DNA of 64,000 nt, taken from contig JBOZIK010000001.1 in assembly GCA_051453625.1 (NCBI GenBank), positions 130,572,720 through 130,636,719 on the forward strand, read 5' to 3'. Below are positions 1-12,199 of this stretch, in pieces. The DNA comes from Welwitschia mirabilis (Eukaryota; Gnetophyta; Gnetopsida; Welwitschiales). Under the pieces are notes generated by a model. That model ran no database searches. It was given only the letters and a program-made list of their open reading frames with translations, and was not told the origin of the DNA. The position numbers were made by a program, and so were the translations under genes. How positions within the stretch are numbered: position 1 is the stretch's first letter; every line of letters starts with the position of its first letter.

Positions 1-1110
1 AGAAATTTAATAGAATAAACCACAACCAACTTTATATGTTTAGACTAATGTTTTTACTTCTCATGCTTTTTTAAAGTTTTTACAATTATGTGTAGAGGTG
101 TTCTTTAAAAATGTCATTCACCTTAATCCCTTTTTAAGTAACTAAGTTTTTGAGCCTCATAGCCATAATATTTTTAATCTTCTACTTTATTCCCTTAGAA
201 AAACACCCTTGTGAAAACTCTTCTCAAAGTGTAAACAATTCATTAACATTTAATAATGTGTTTCTCACTAATAACCATAACCATCATTACTTACTTAAAT
301 CATTTCATACATTTACTTCATGTTTAGACCCCTAGAATTTATCCATGAGCTACTTAGACTTTATGACCTTGGTTATGACCCTTAATAAATAAATCATTAA
401 TAAGTAATCAGCTTATTAGTATAAGTTAGGTAAAATTTAAGTTTACTTATATTTTTCAAGCAAAGCTTTTTCTTGTTTTCAAGTTATCCTGTTAAGGTTT
501 ATTCCACTTAAGCTCTCCAAACTTGGAAAATATGGTTCAATAAGGTGGAATCTAATTTGATATTATGTTATTTGTTTTCAAGCATTTTATGGAAATAGGA
601 TTTTTCTTGATTAAGCTAATGAGCCATTGACTCCTTTTATGTGTACAAAAATATTGAATATGAGAAGTAGAAATCCAAAGAAAATAATATATCTCTTCTC
701 CAAAATAACATTTTATTTTGATTAATTAATTGATTTTAGTTAATTAGATTGAATATATGTACACTTACTGGTAATATAGCTCTAATAATATATTTATGAC
801 ATAATCAACTACATTGGGGCTATAAACGCTCGTAGGCAAGGCAACATTGATTTCTTCAGGAAACAACATGCTTAATTCTATTAGGAGAAGTTTTCATAAC
901 ATTGGATGATTCATTTGATTTAAATTCTTAGAATAAGAGACATCTGTACTTGTAGAAAAGATAAAAATAGAAAAAAATGGATTTGGAGATACTTATGTGA
1001 TTACTTCCTTTAACTTGTGAAATTAAAATATTCTTACTAATTTTTGGATTTTTACAGGTTTACTTAGAGGATATCTTATTTGTTTGACATTGTAATCCAT
1101 TTAAATAAAA
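1..1110 (+). mobile_element. Athila-like Ty3/gypsy element, 3' internal remnant
   Basis: This stretch reads like the post-protease, pre-3'-LTR part of the three fuller Athila-like copies in the window (compare about 20840-21720, 40830-41600 and, reversed, 34500-35200). Shared landmarks are a block ending in ANEPLTPF (about 620), the phrase 'attggggctataaacgctcg' (about 813) and 'aacaacatgcttaa' (about 862). No open frame survives. Similarity fades near 1110 and no 3' LTR follows, so the copy is broken there; its 5' part is outside the window. Confidence 0.55.
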
Positions 1111-4100
1111 ATAAAAATTGACAAAATTTTCAATAAATTTATCATTAATTTAGATCTAATAAGGTTTTAATTCTGTGATGGGCAAGTAATGAGGTCTTAA
1201 GGTTCTACAAAGTAGTGAACTAGTGTATCAGTAGAGCATAAAATTCCAAAACTAGGAAATGAGGTTTTATGAATACCTTTATATTTCCTGTAGCTTTAAT
1301 TGCATTGATAACCTTCATTTATTCTAAGATCCTAAAGTAGTATAGAATTAGAGTACTAAATAAGCACATCATCAAAATTGACTCAATTATCTTTGTGCAC
1401 CTTCTGCGTAGTAACCAAGTAAGCTCAATATACTTTTATGCCTAACTATTTTAATGGCTTCAATATCAACTCTAAACTCTTTCTTTGCTTGAATCTTGTT
1501 TAATGATAGACATCATTAGATTACAAGACAACTAGACTATCATCAATAACCAATAGTTTATAGTCAATTGAAGATTTATATATTAGATCATCACCTACAG
1601 TAATGTATCTCTAAATTAACAAGTTTCTCATAGTTATAGAAATTCATAAGCATGATTAGGCTATTATGTGAAAGTTGAAAAATGTAGAAAAACATTTTCA
1701 TTTACTTGTTATTCATCAAGTTCTTCATAGCAACCAAAGTGTCATCTCTTAGTAACCAGGATAGATGATTCCATAGTCAAATTTACATCCTAGAATGAGT
1801 CAGAAGGATGTCTCCAAAGCTTTACTAGAGAATTATGCAGTATGGCAAAGTTATTATCATAAGAAAACCCATAGTACATGTATACATGTATTTATAGATT
1901 CTTGGATTCCACATGGGATGCATGATCTCTCTCTAATAAAATTCATGAAAAAGAGAGTGATTGTGGCTCATTTAATGTTAGCATTAAAAAATATTTAGAT
2001 TAAGGTTGATAAATCAGTTTATTTTATACTAAGCTCACATAGTTATGACATGGTCATCAAAGGCGTAATGAATGTTAGTTGTGCGGGTGAAAAACTAAAC
2101 CACATCATTGGGTCTTGAATGATTCACAGCTTAAACTTACAAGTATGCAAAAAAATTAAATAGATTCTTATAATAAACATCAAATTTATGAAGGTTTTCT
2201 ATATATGATACCTTATTATGCAAGAGGCTTACAATTACCATGTACCAGGCAGTGTAGCTTATGCAAAAGGAATATGGCTTAGATGTTAGCATACAACAAC
2301 CTAAGGCACAGATGGACACCACTAAGCTTATGCAAGAGGAAATAATACCAAATAAATTAGAGGTCCCATGGAAAGAGGGTGCCGTTATAGCTCTACAAGT
2401 GAAATTAAAATACATGAAACATTACAAAACATGTGGAGGTAAATTAGTATCACAATTACTGCTTACCTTGCTTAGCATAGGCTATGTAGTATATTGATGC
2501 TCTCATGCACTCTTGGTAGAAGGTTTTAATATTCTCAGTTTACAAAGGTTACCTTTTTGTGCTCTTCCTTCTCTCTGTACTATTACACGTAGTAAGACCA
2601 AGAAGCATTTTATCATATTCTAATACCATGTTTCTTTTTTTTTCACATAGCTATCTAAGAAACATAAATGACGTCCAAATCCAATGAAGAGAATGACATT
2701 TGTCTTTGCTTGTCTCTTTTGTTATATGAAAGTATCCTCACATGATATAATTGGTGCATTAGTTGTTTTTAATGTCGTCCTCTTATTGACAAACTACTTA
2801 GTATGAAGCTCTAGTCAAACTATGTGAGCAACCATTACATAGGTAATATTTGGAGGCACATGCATTTTGGCAAGAAAATTTGTTGTGGATAGCTTGGATA
2901 AAAATAAATTCTATTATCGAATGTAGTGGGAAACATTGCATATCCTCCATTTTCTTGCTAGTTAGTTTATCCCAATTGTGTATTCTCTATTAAATGGCTC
3001 CCTAATAAGCTCCACCAACAGTAGTAGTGGTAGTAGCATGATCCCCTATGATAAGAAATATTGTTTTCCATTTCACAATTATTTTTATTCCAGTTTTGAC
3101 ATGGATTGATTCTTTTTATTCTCCACATAAGTGAATGCGTCACTTGTATAATATACCTTATGAAGATGTAACACAACCATTAAATAAAGAACTACATATC
3201 ACATTCAATCTTTTTTACAAGGCAAGGTATTGAATGTTTAGCATATGATTCATGAAGGTACTAAAGTGGATTTTAGTTATAGTAAAAATATATATATCTA
3301 AAAGCAGATCTAGAAATAAGACAAAGTGAATGTACTTATCTACCATTTTTGCCATTTCAACTCAGCTAGAACTACAATCCATGGATTGCTACTAGTTAAG
3401 GCCTCAAACGCTTCTAAGGAATTCCTAGAAACATTTCTTTAATATAAGCACTCAAGGAAATTTTAAGTTTAACCCATTAATAATCCATGTTTCATCTTTT
3501 ATAACTGTCTCCTATCTTTTTCCCATTTGAAGAAATCTCAGAAATTTATTTGACACTATTATCTTTACTTAAAGATTTATTATTCTAAATCAGAATCCTT
3601 TTCTTAATATCTGTAATACAATAGAAGCATATTTGAAATTAGCATCCTTCTTTTGTTTCATCATTTGGTATCTCGAAAGCGTAACTCCTCTCAACAACGC
3701 TTGTAAAAGTAAATATTAAATATTACTTCTGTAAGAGCCAAGTTATTATATTCTTGGACAGTTTTAAAATGACAAGTAAAAATGCTTTTTGCAATTCCAT
3801 TTTGCATTTAAAACCCTAAAGGCCAATCCATAATAATGCAAATTCATAAGAGGACAAAGCAACCAATGAAATTATTTAGCCTATAATGACTTATCTTATA
3901 TTAAAAAACTCAAGAATTTCATGTCATAGAACTCTATTGAATCACAAAATATACAAAGCATAGACACTAGTGAATTTGTGAATGTTAGATCTTCATAAAC
4001 TAACTTGTTTAGTAATTAGAACATTCATTGTAGTAATGGATACATTCATTGTAGTAATACGTATAGTGCCAAGATACAGAAATAATGGCTTACAAAATCT

Positions 4101-4690
4101 ACTGCGGATGAAGATTTAGAACATTTATTGTAGTAATGCATACATTTCTTAACCAAATAACTATAAAAATAGTGAACAAATATAGACCTAGAAATATTAT
4201 TCAACTAATACAAAAACTCTAAAACTCAGCTCTAACCAAAAGACAAAATCTCTAGATTATTCAAATACTAAAATAACTCTCCATAATTGTCATTGTACAA
4301 ATGAATTAACACCATAAATTGCTCAAGGTGATTCTATACTTTTCAGTTGTTATATTTGCAAATTCAAGTAAAATCAAGATATAATTTAAATATGTAAAGA
4401 TAAATTAAAGCCCTAATTCACTCAAAGCAGAGGTTAAAACAACTTCATTCTAATAACTAATTACAAATTCAAATAAAATCAAGATGAGATTTAGTACTGA
4501 CGTACTTAAATTCTAGACTGGTTTAGCATTTGGAAATAGACAATTATCCAAACAACCAATTGAAGTTAAGATCTGTTCATCATCTTTATTTTTTTAAAGA
4601 ATGCCTAAATGAATGAGAAAGACAACGAAGATTGAGGGCTTGAATAAGAAGGTAGCAAGGGGATGGGGTGATAGTACATTTCTGTGTTTT
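1111..4690. other. AT-rich DNA without a recognised gene
   Basis: I see no coding region, RNA gene or repeat family here that I can name. Short frames at 1795-1998 (+), 2261-2497 (+) and 2967-3176 (-) show no family motif and no exon-like context. The stretch may be the interior of the CACTA element whose end lies at 4996, or unrelated decayed repeats. Confidence 0.4.
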
Positions 4691-4734
4691 AACAAAAAAT
4701 GCATGATCTTAATCACTTTAGCATCATTTTTGGT

Positions 4735-4996
4735 TTTTTTCTAAAGTTATTTTTTAAGGTATTTAATTGTTTTTTAAACGCCTTAAAAAGCCAAAATATA
4801 TGCCTTATTTTTAAGGCCCTTTTTTTAAACACCTTAAAAAATATTGAAAAGGGATTTTAGGTGTTTATTTAAAAACATGCCTTAAAAAGGTCATTATTAT
4901 TTTTTAAGGCATTTATTAAAATAAATACCTTAGCAAGCCTTATATGTTAGGTGTTTATTAAAATAAATGCCTTAAAATCCTATATTTCTTATAGTG
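4735..4996. mobile_element. CACTA (En/Spm-type) transposon, right terminus
   Basis: The stretch ends in 'ctatatttcttatagtg', the reverse complement of a CACTATAAGAAATATAG terminus typical of CACTA transposons. Inside it are many copies of a short sub-terminal motif (GCCTTAAAA / TTTTAAGGC) in both orientations, as expected for transposase binding arrays. The same terminus and motif occur at 63791-64000, so both belong to one family. The inner limit and the other end of this copy were not found. CACTA elements make 3-bp target duplications; the right-hand candidate is 'att' at 4997-4999. Confidence 0.7.
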
Positions 4997-5792
4997 ATTG
5001 ATAAATAGAATGAGTAATAAGTGACATTGGGGTACAAAAAGAGATTATATTTATGACTCATGCACATAACTAGGGTAAGTAATCTTCTTACTTTAATTAG
5101 TAAAGTTAATTACATACATCATTTCCTCATGCTAGCTTTTTTTAATCCTTCATAGGCTCATAAGTAAGTTTAATTCATTCAAGACATGTATCAAAATAAT
5201 AAATGCATAAATTTCAAAATTAGCATATGACATAATGAGATAAACACTTCAATTCAATTAATAACATATCGAGTATGCTATAAACGAAGTGTTCTTATAC
5301 ATCTCAAGAACATAAAAGTCATGGTAGAGTAAATCTATTCATTTATTATTTTTGGTTCTAGGTAAAAGAGCATGTACTTATTCAAATGCTCATTTATTTC
5401 AAAATGCATAAAATCTATCAATTACATAACACAAGGAAGAAAATGTTTATTCATAATATAATACACCTATCATATTTACCAAGAATTTAAATGAGTAAAT
5501 AAGATGCAAAACATATTATAATGTCCTCTTGAAGTTTTCAATTTCTGTAATTTCAATTCCTTACATAATAGGATTATCTAATTTTAAATGTTTGGATAGA
5601 TTTTCTCATAAAAACCTTCTAACATGATCTTTTCATTTTCATGGTAAATTATGAAAGTTATAAACAAAGGTTAATTTAAAATAACAATTTATTTTGATAA
5701 GAAATCTAAATGAAGATAATTAATCATTTAACTAAAAGATTAATACACTTAATATTCAAGTAAATAAGGTTTATAAAATATGGGATATAACA
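4997..5792 (-). mobile_element. 3' LTR (partial) of reduced chromovirus
   Basis: Read on the minus strand the LTR begins TGTTATATCCC at 5792, just after a purine tract (rc of 5793-5805, AAGTGGGGAAGAA) that fits a polypurine tract. The body is featureless AT-rich DNA. Its far end was not found and may be interrupted by the CACTA end at 4996. The start resembles the solo LTR at 49597-49886. Confidence 0.5.
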
Positions 5793-5883
5793 TTCTTCCC
5801 CACTTAAACTAATTCACTCTTAGGAATTAAGATACATATTATGAGATTCAAAAAGACTTGGGTATTGATTTTTCATTGTTTAC

Positions 5884-6003
5884 TCTAGTTCCCAAGTAGC
5901 TTCATCAAGACTATGATTACTTCACTTTATCTTCACTTGATGGATCTTCTTATTTCTTAAATTGATAGTTCATTGGTCCAACACTACTTTTGGGTTCTTT
6001 ACA
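5884..6003 (-). pseudogene. Integrase C-terminus/chromodomain remnant of chromovirus
   Basis: Minus-strand translation with internal stops gives LRNKKIHQVKIK followed by SNHSLDEATWELE. This matches the end of plant chromovirus integrases, where a '...LVKVLW.NH..EEATWE' block precedes a short tail and the stop. Chromodomains direct insertion to certain chromatin. It is not functional here. The family assignment is good; the clade (Tekay-like or other) is not determined. Confidence 0.7.
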
Positions 6004-6521
6004 GTTAAAATATTTGATTTCACCTTCTATCATAGATCTTTGAAATTGCACCCCTTGATTATCTTCTACTGATTAAAGTCCTCCTATTAATTGAGGAACA
6101 CTTTTTAATCCTTGAGGCTTTTTTGGTTATTGTCTAGCAAGGTCTCTATTACATAATAGACATTAATTTATGTTATGATTTTCTTTACAATAGTAGTAGT
6201 GATATCTTTTATACTAGTTCTAGTACTGATACTCACTAGGAGTTTTCTAGAAGTTGGATCTCTGAAGTTGATTACTTACATAGCTTTGACTAGGAATATT
6301 CTAGTTTCTTTTGAATGAAGTCTACTTTGCTTGATTAAAATTCTTATTCCTATTATTGAGGCTACTAACATTATTTTTTTCGAAGTACCAATTCTTATTT
6401 TGATAAGATATTTGTAATTGATTTCCCTTAATAATATGTCCCCATGAAGGAATTCTTTTCCTAATTTCTTGTTATCTCTACTAGATTTGTTCTGCTATCT
6501 TTACCTTTTCTCCACCCTCTG

Positions 6522-6803
6522 TTAGACTCTTAGGTCGAAACATGAATCTTTGATAGCAATAAAAGGGAGAAGACTATCAATAAAAAAATTTTCTTTATTT
6601 TTTCCATCTAGATGCATATGTAATATATATCTTAATAATTCTATAAATTTGCGCTCATGAAATGCTATGCTCACATTATGGGCTTGTTTTATGCTATAGA
6701 ATTCTATAATCTTTTTGTAAATATAGAACTTGGTGATATACCTCTCCTTAAATATGTGCTCAAATTCCCTCCATGAAAGTTTTAAATCTTCTAACTTGGT
6801 CAT
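6522..6803 (-). pseudogene. Retrotransposon gag domain fragment (chromovirus)
   Basis: A 93-codon open stretch carries the Retrotrans_gag pattern: SWREFEHIFKERY, then EFYSIKQ, then a basic helical segment with FIELLRYILHMHLDGK and FIDSL. In the family this is W-x-x-F-x-x-x-F-x-x-x-Y, then EF..L.Q, then F..L.. and F..GL. Gag forms the virus-like particle. The open length is chance survival; in-frame stops lie on both sides. Confidence 0.75.
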
Positions 6804-8160
6804 TTCTATTTTCTACCATAGGTTATCCTTTCCTTATGACATAAAAATAGCTAAAGAGGCCTTTTCATATTCTTTACATTCTGAGATAGCTATAACGTTT
6901 TCAACATTAGTTAGCCATGCTTTTGCTTTAGAATATTTGAACCTCCTACAAGATTTAGTGGATTGAGCTTAATAAACATTTAAATTAATTTCCTCATACA
7001 CACTTCGTTAAGTTGATTGATACCATTATTTACTTATGGGTTTTGACCTTGATTTATTGTTTGTAATAGGAACTACATAAAAATATTCATTAATGCTTCT
7101 AGATCAAGGTTAAATGAGTGTTGATTTTAATTATTAAATAACTAATGCTCTTGTAAATTTTCTTAATGTTAATTACTTGATGCAACTAGCTTAATCTTAA
7201 GGTTTAACTAACGATGATAAGGCATTTGATAGAAAGGCAAATTTTTATGATATTACATTTGGAAATAAGATAGATATTATTAATAGTTAAACTTGAAATA
7301 CCCTTATGATCTTAGGAATAACATGGTTATCATTATGAGGTGATTAGTCCTTATTTATATCTTAAAAAACACAATCAAATTTATCCCTTTTCTTTATTTT
7401 TAATAGATAAGATTTATAAGTTATGAATATGGATTTTCACTTTAAGGTTATGTGATCACATAATTTACAAAAAATAACTTGGTTAGAGATTTCATTATTT
7501 TCAAGAGTATCTAATTATAAGACATCATTTTATGTAGTTATATTTCTTGTAAAAGGTTAAGCTCTTTAGAAAACCATATAAGGTCAATAATTGTAATTCT
7601 TCTAAGGTAATAGAGTCTTTAATAACTTAAATTCATCATCCTTCTTAGTTTTTTAGCAATTTTAAATGATCATGTACATGATTAGCATAATTATCATCTA
7701 TAGGTTAGGGTTATAGTTAATATTATAAATATAAACTATCCCGAATATAATCAACTTCTAGAATTATTAAGATGTTAAGATTATCATTAGTGTACCCTTT
7801 ATAATTATTGGGGCTAATATGAATGTAACTTGGTATATATTTAAGAAGTAGGAAAATTATAGATATAATGATATTCATGGATATTAGGAGATATGATTAA
7901 ATTCACACTTATCTAGGAGATAGAGTTATCTTGGAATCTAGTATTATTAAAAATATAATTGATTTTACTCATGGTTTAAGATTATTAGGGATATAACTAG
8001 CTTTATAGCTATTAAGAATTAAGGTTATTATGGTTATAACTAAATTCATGATTATTGAGGATAAAGGTTGTTAAATATGTAATTAGATTTATATTATTAT
8101 AAATTTATAAGTTCTTAACATAAGTACTATTTAAGTTAACCTAGAGCTTTAATACTAATT

Positions 8161-9640
8161 TGTGAGACCCTCTCTTCTTTACCCTAATTAAGCACTTTTT
8201 TTTTCTTTTTTTCATTCTTTAATATTATTATCTAATAAACACCACAAAACTAGGATTAAATTTTACTTATTCTTTTATTAGAATGGTCATATTATAATTA
8301 AAAAATCATATTAATACTATATATTTAACTATAATTAATTTCCTACGTTATTTTAGTTTACAAACAATAGTATTGTTATAAGTTTATGTCCTCCATTTTT
8401 TTCTAGTTTTTATATCACATATAAGATATAATGTGAATAGTTGAGGAGATGTAAACTTTTTATAAACATACATGTATAAGTTTAGGGATAATATCTAGCC
8501 AATATAATAGGAGGTTGCAGTTCTAATTAATGGCATTCAAACTCAATATCCATTCATTATTTAGATGTGAGTTGGTTGTACTTTAGATTATAAACTATAC
8601 ACACATAGTTATACTCAACTCTATAGGATTTTACTCCACCTCAATATACCCCTAAGATAGATGAAAAATAATATGTGAGGTGGATGCATGCTTGCAAATA
8701 ACCCCACTTTCTTGAAACATCTCCAGATAGTGCAATGTGATCCATCAATGTTAAATGCTTAAGATATTAAGTCAAAGTAAGCTCATACATGGGTAGAATA
8801 GAAGAGTGATGATCTAGTCTACTTCTATAAGGGTATTATAAACAAAAATATAATTCAACCCACCTTGGTGATAAAATACATGTGTAGGAATGATCATTAT
8901 TAGAATTATCTTAATTTAGTCTTGTTCAATGAATATACTATACAAATGCATGCATATAGTTCTAGCTAATGTGGATATTTAATGGATTATTTTTTTATTT
9001 ATAATAATTTTAATCATTATTGGATTCATTTTATATAAATAATTATAAAAGAAAACAAGCATGCTAGAACTTCTTTATATTTAAGATTACAATAATGAAA
9101 GTTTTCTTGACTTTTCTATTTAAATAAAGGAAATATTTTTCTCTTTTGTTTCTTTTAATAATAATAAAAATAATCTAAATGTATTAAATCATATCTTAAT
9201 AATGAACTTAAAAAAACTAAAACATCCATGAAGTTATGTCAATCCTAGAAACATTCTTCCATTCTCATATAACAATCTCCATGGATTGGTATAATGAAAG
9301 TAAATTAAAAAAATTATAACTCAATCATAATTATTAAGGTATAAATATTTATCTAAGATTCACATGGCTATATTAAAAGTAAATGAAATAAGTGATAATC
9401 CAAAGACTATTTATATTAATTAAACTACTAAAATGAAAACTCTTACAAGCATATACATTCAATGTAACATAAAGAAAAAAAACTAAAAGAGGTATTTCTA
9501 TAAATAAAATATTATTTTTAAGTAAATCAACTTGAATTTACTGATAGAACATATTTTATATAGTTAAAATCCCTATAAAAGTTTATGTAATAATTTTTCT
9601 ATAATTTAAAACATTAATTATAACATTTTTAGGCTCTAAG
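8161..9640 (-). mobile_element. Probable 5' LTR of the reduced chromovirus
   Basis: The left edge is set by the primer-binding-site remnant ending at 8157; on the minus strand the LTR ends GGGTCTCACA at 8161. A possible start, rc of 'aattataaca' near 9631, resembles the TGTTATA start at 5792. Apart from these edges I could not align it to the other LTR with confidence, so its right limit is a guess. Confidence 0.35.
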
Positions 9641-9662
9641 GAGACATCATAGTAAAAAATTA

Positions 9663-9762
9663 NNNNNNNNNNNNNNNNNNNNNNNNNNNNNNNNNNNNNN
9701 NNNNNNNNNNNNNNNNNNNNNNNNNNNNNNNNNNNNNNNNNNNNNNNNNNNNNNNNNNNNNN
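9663..9762. other. Assembly gap (100 N)
   Basis: Exactly 100 unknown bases beside a long dinucleotide repeat, which probably broke the assembly. Confidence 0.95.

Positions 9763-9833
<71 letters not shown>
9763..9833 (+). repeat. (TC)n microsatellite
   Basis: About 35 uninterrupted TC units directly next to the gap; the true length is unknown because the gap truncates it. Confidence 0.97.
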
Positions 9834-9836
<3 letters not shown>

Positions 9837-9899
9837 CTTCTATTTAACATTAAATGACTAGAAGATACAAAGTTTTAAGGATAAGAAAGTAAGTATGCT

Positions 9900-10573
9900 T
9901 GTTTACTATATGTGGATGAACCATTTAGGTATGGAGTGGTTGTGTTTGATGAAGAAACTAGTCAAGTTTAAAGGTTCATTGAGAATTCAAATAATTTTAT
10001 GAAAAACAAAATTAATGCTAGAGTGTACTTAATCCTAGTGTACTATAGAGGATTGAACTGTGACCCCCTTCAATTGAGAAGGAGCTATTTCCGAACATTA
10101 CTAATACAAAGAAACTCTGTCCCATGGTTTTTCTAATGTTTTAGATGGACATAGAACATCTGAGAGATTACATCCAAGGTTTAAAGTTAGATTTAGTAAG
10201 AAGAAAGGATTCTGAATAGTTAGCCACCAGACCATATGTTATTGGAAATGTAATAGTAAATGAAACTACTATGATTTGGGAAGGCTACTTAATGGGATCA
10301 AACATCATCATAGGTCTAGGCTACATAATTGAGGCTAGGGTAAGATTATTTCATTGCATAGTTATGATAAGATCCTTGATTAGGAAGCATGCATGTATCT
10401 TAAGGAGAATCATTGATTGGCATTCCATAGTTCGATAAGGGGCAAGAGTAAAAAACATGACTGTCTTAAGTGAGGATGCATATCTCTGTGATGAAGTAAA
10501 TAATAATGGAGGTGTTGTACTCTTACATAAAGAAATCAAATCAAGCATATTAAATCCACATATTGTAATGTGA
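9900..10573 (+). pseudogene. CYT1: Mannose-1-phosphate guanylyltransferase (CYT1/VTC1) processed pseudogene
   Basis: The living enzyme makes GDP-mannose from mannose-1-phosphate and GTP in the cytosol, for ascorbate, cell walls and glycoproteins. Across about 670 bp, with a few frameshifts and stops, the translation follows its C-terminal two thirds in order: VDEPFRYGVVVFDEET, INPSVL-like and PPSIEKELFP pieces, MDIEHLRDYIQGL, then the left-handed beta-helix with RPYVIGNVIVNETTMIWEG, IRKHACILRRIIDWHS, VKNMTVLSEDAYLCDEV, NNNGGVVLLHKEIKSSIL and the end PHIVM followed by TGA at 10571-10573. The nucleotidyl-transfer N-terminus is absent or lies in the gap to the left. The match runs through with no intron, so I infer a processed (retrotransposed) copy. 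No promoter or open frame supports function. Confidence 0.9.
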
Positions 10574-12166
10574 GAGAATACAAGGAAAAAAAATTAAAGC
10601 ATTTATCTATAATTAAGGAAAATGGTCTTGAGAAGATGACTTTACTATTATATAAGTTAGTTTATGGTTGTAAAGAATGTCATATTCTTTGTTTTCTTTT
10701 TATCTACAACATATTCTACAAATTGCAAGGTGATTAAATCATGTTTTTTTATTTGCATTCATAAATGAGAGGTTGTATGACTTGATCTTAGACTAGTTAT
10801 ATGTGCTAAAAGAATTTTATATATTTTGTGTAGTGCATTTAGTGCACACCTTTATAGTAATAACTCATAATAATGACACACAATAGTATGAATTCTCTTA
10901 TTGGTCATGTGAATTTAGTTCATTTAGCTCTTAGTATTTCTCTCAACCTTATCATGCTTATACAACAATAGTTGTAGGAAAGTAATTATTCAAGAAGAAC
11001 AAGAATATAGTTGTTGAAGAGACTGATTCTCTCAATTAATATTGGAATTTAATAATGGTGAAGAAGTTATTCTAAAAAATCCATGCTGTAGGTGCTTTGT
11101 ACATGGTGTATTTTGAGAAAGCTTATATTATTCAACATATTATTTTAAAATTATATTGCAACTAAAGGAGATCCTTCTGGAGGCTAAATTCCTCTTCTAA
11201 TTTTTGGTGCATTGGTTAAATCACCCTTCAAGTTTCTATAGGCATCTACCTTTCTACCCATATCCTAATGTAGAAGACCATATTTAATTAGTACTTTTTG
11301 TTTAAAGTGTTCTTTCTTTCCATTTTCTAATCTATAAACCTTTTTATAATTTTATTCTAAGTTCTTCCTCTCTAATCTACAGATGTTATATGTGTTGCAT
11401 GTAGACTTAACTTTATTGATCCTCATATAAAGCTTATTATTTATGCATTCAAATGATGTTCTATAAGGTAAATTAAGATACTAAGAATGAAAGCAAATAA
11501 AAGCTAAGTTTTATATGAGATAGGAAAATATCATTAAATCTAAGATCATCATGAATAATATTTTTAGTTATAACTTGGCTATAAAGGGAAAGACTAAAAA
11601 TGACTTGGAAAGAATATTTAAATAAATATATGTAAGATCTTTAAATAACTATTAATCAAGATATTAATAGATGTGAATGGCATATAATAAACCATAAATC
11701 AACCTCACGTAGATGGAAAAGTCTAGAGTAGTGATGATTATAGTTTATTTTAATAATCAAGATCAAGTGATTATGACCTAGGTTTCATTTTCAATGGAAT
11801 GCAAGTTTGAATCTTCCTTTATGTACAATTGTTAAGGCACAATAAGGTGCATCATGATCCTACACTTTAGGTAAAATATTAACCCTAGTGAAGTTTCATT
11901 ATAGGAATGATTACCTAAAAAAGTAAGCTCTGTCACTTGTAAGAAAAAAGAGGAAAAACAAAAAGCTACTTCAAAATTTTTCTTTCTTTCATTATTTTTG
12001 CTTATGAAATTTTTTCATTTGGTAGTGAAAGAAAGGTTTCTAATATTTTTAGTAATGTCTTAAGTACTGTGTACTTCTTATTGACTCTTGCATTCCATTT
12101 TATGCATCATTTTCTTATTACATTTTTCCCCTTAAAGTTTACAATGTTTTTGTAGTTTTTTTCAAT
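10574..12166. other. Intergenic AT-rich DNA, no gene recognised
   Basis: No coding or RNA gene is seen. A block at about 11850-11960 resembles 24560-24680 ('ccctagtgaagtt' in both, followed by similar A/G-rich sequence), so it probably belongs to a dispersed repeat that I cannot name. Confidence 0.4.
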
Positions 12167-12199
12167 NNNNNNNNNNNNNNNNNNNNNNNNNNNNNNNNN
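12167..12199. other. Assembly gap (33 N)
   Basis: Thirty-three unknown bases. The odd length suggests a sized or partly resolved gap rather than a default spacer. Confidence 0.95.

Larger units (their letters stand above)
5793..8160 (-). mobile_element. Chromovirus-type Ty3/gypsy internal region lacking pol core
   Basis: Read on the minus strand, the order is: a decayed primer-binding site next to the 5' LTR (8145-8157, rc TTAGTATTAAAGC, against TGGTATCAGAGC of initiator-Met type), a gag domain (6522-6803), a degenerate zinc knuckle (about 6125-6180) and an integrase-tail/chromodomain end (about 5884-6003). At about 2.4 kb the interior is far shorter than a full chromovirus. Little space separates the knuckle from the chromodomain, and I see no protease, reverse transcriptase, RNase H or integrase core. 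I infer an internally deleted, non-autonomous copy. All frames carry stops. Confidence 0.72.

Noticed and set aside
1795-2497. Frames at 1795-1998 and 2261-2497 as a gene
   Set aside because: No family motif, no splice-compatible joining, and composition like the surroundings.
9647-9850. Open frame with repeated Arg-Glu
   Set aside because: It is the TC microsatellite read on the minus strand through a gap.
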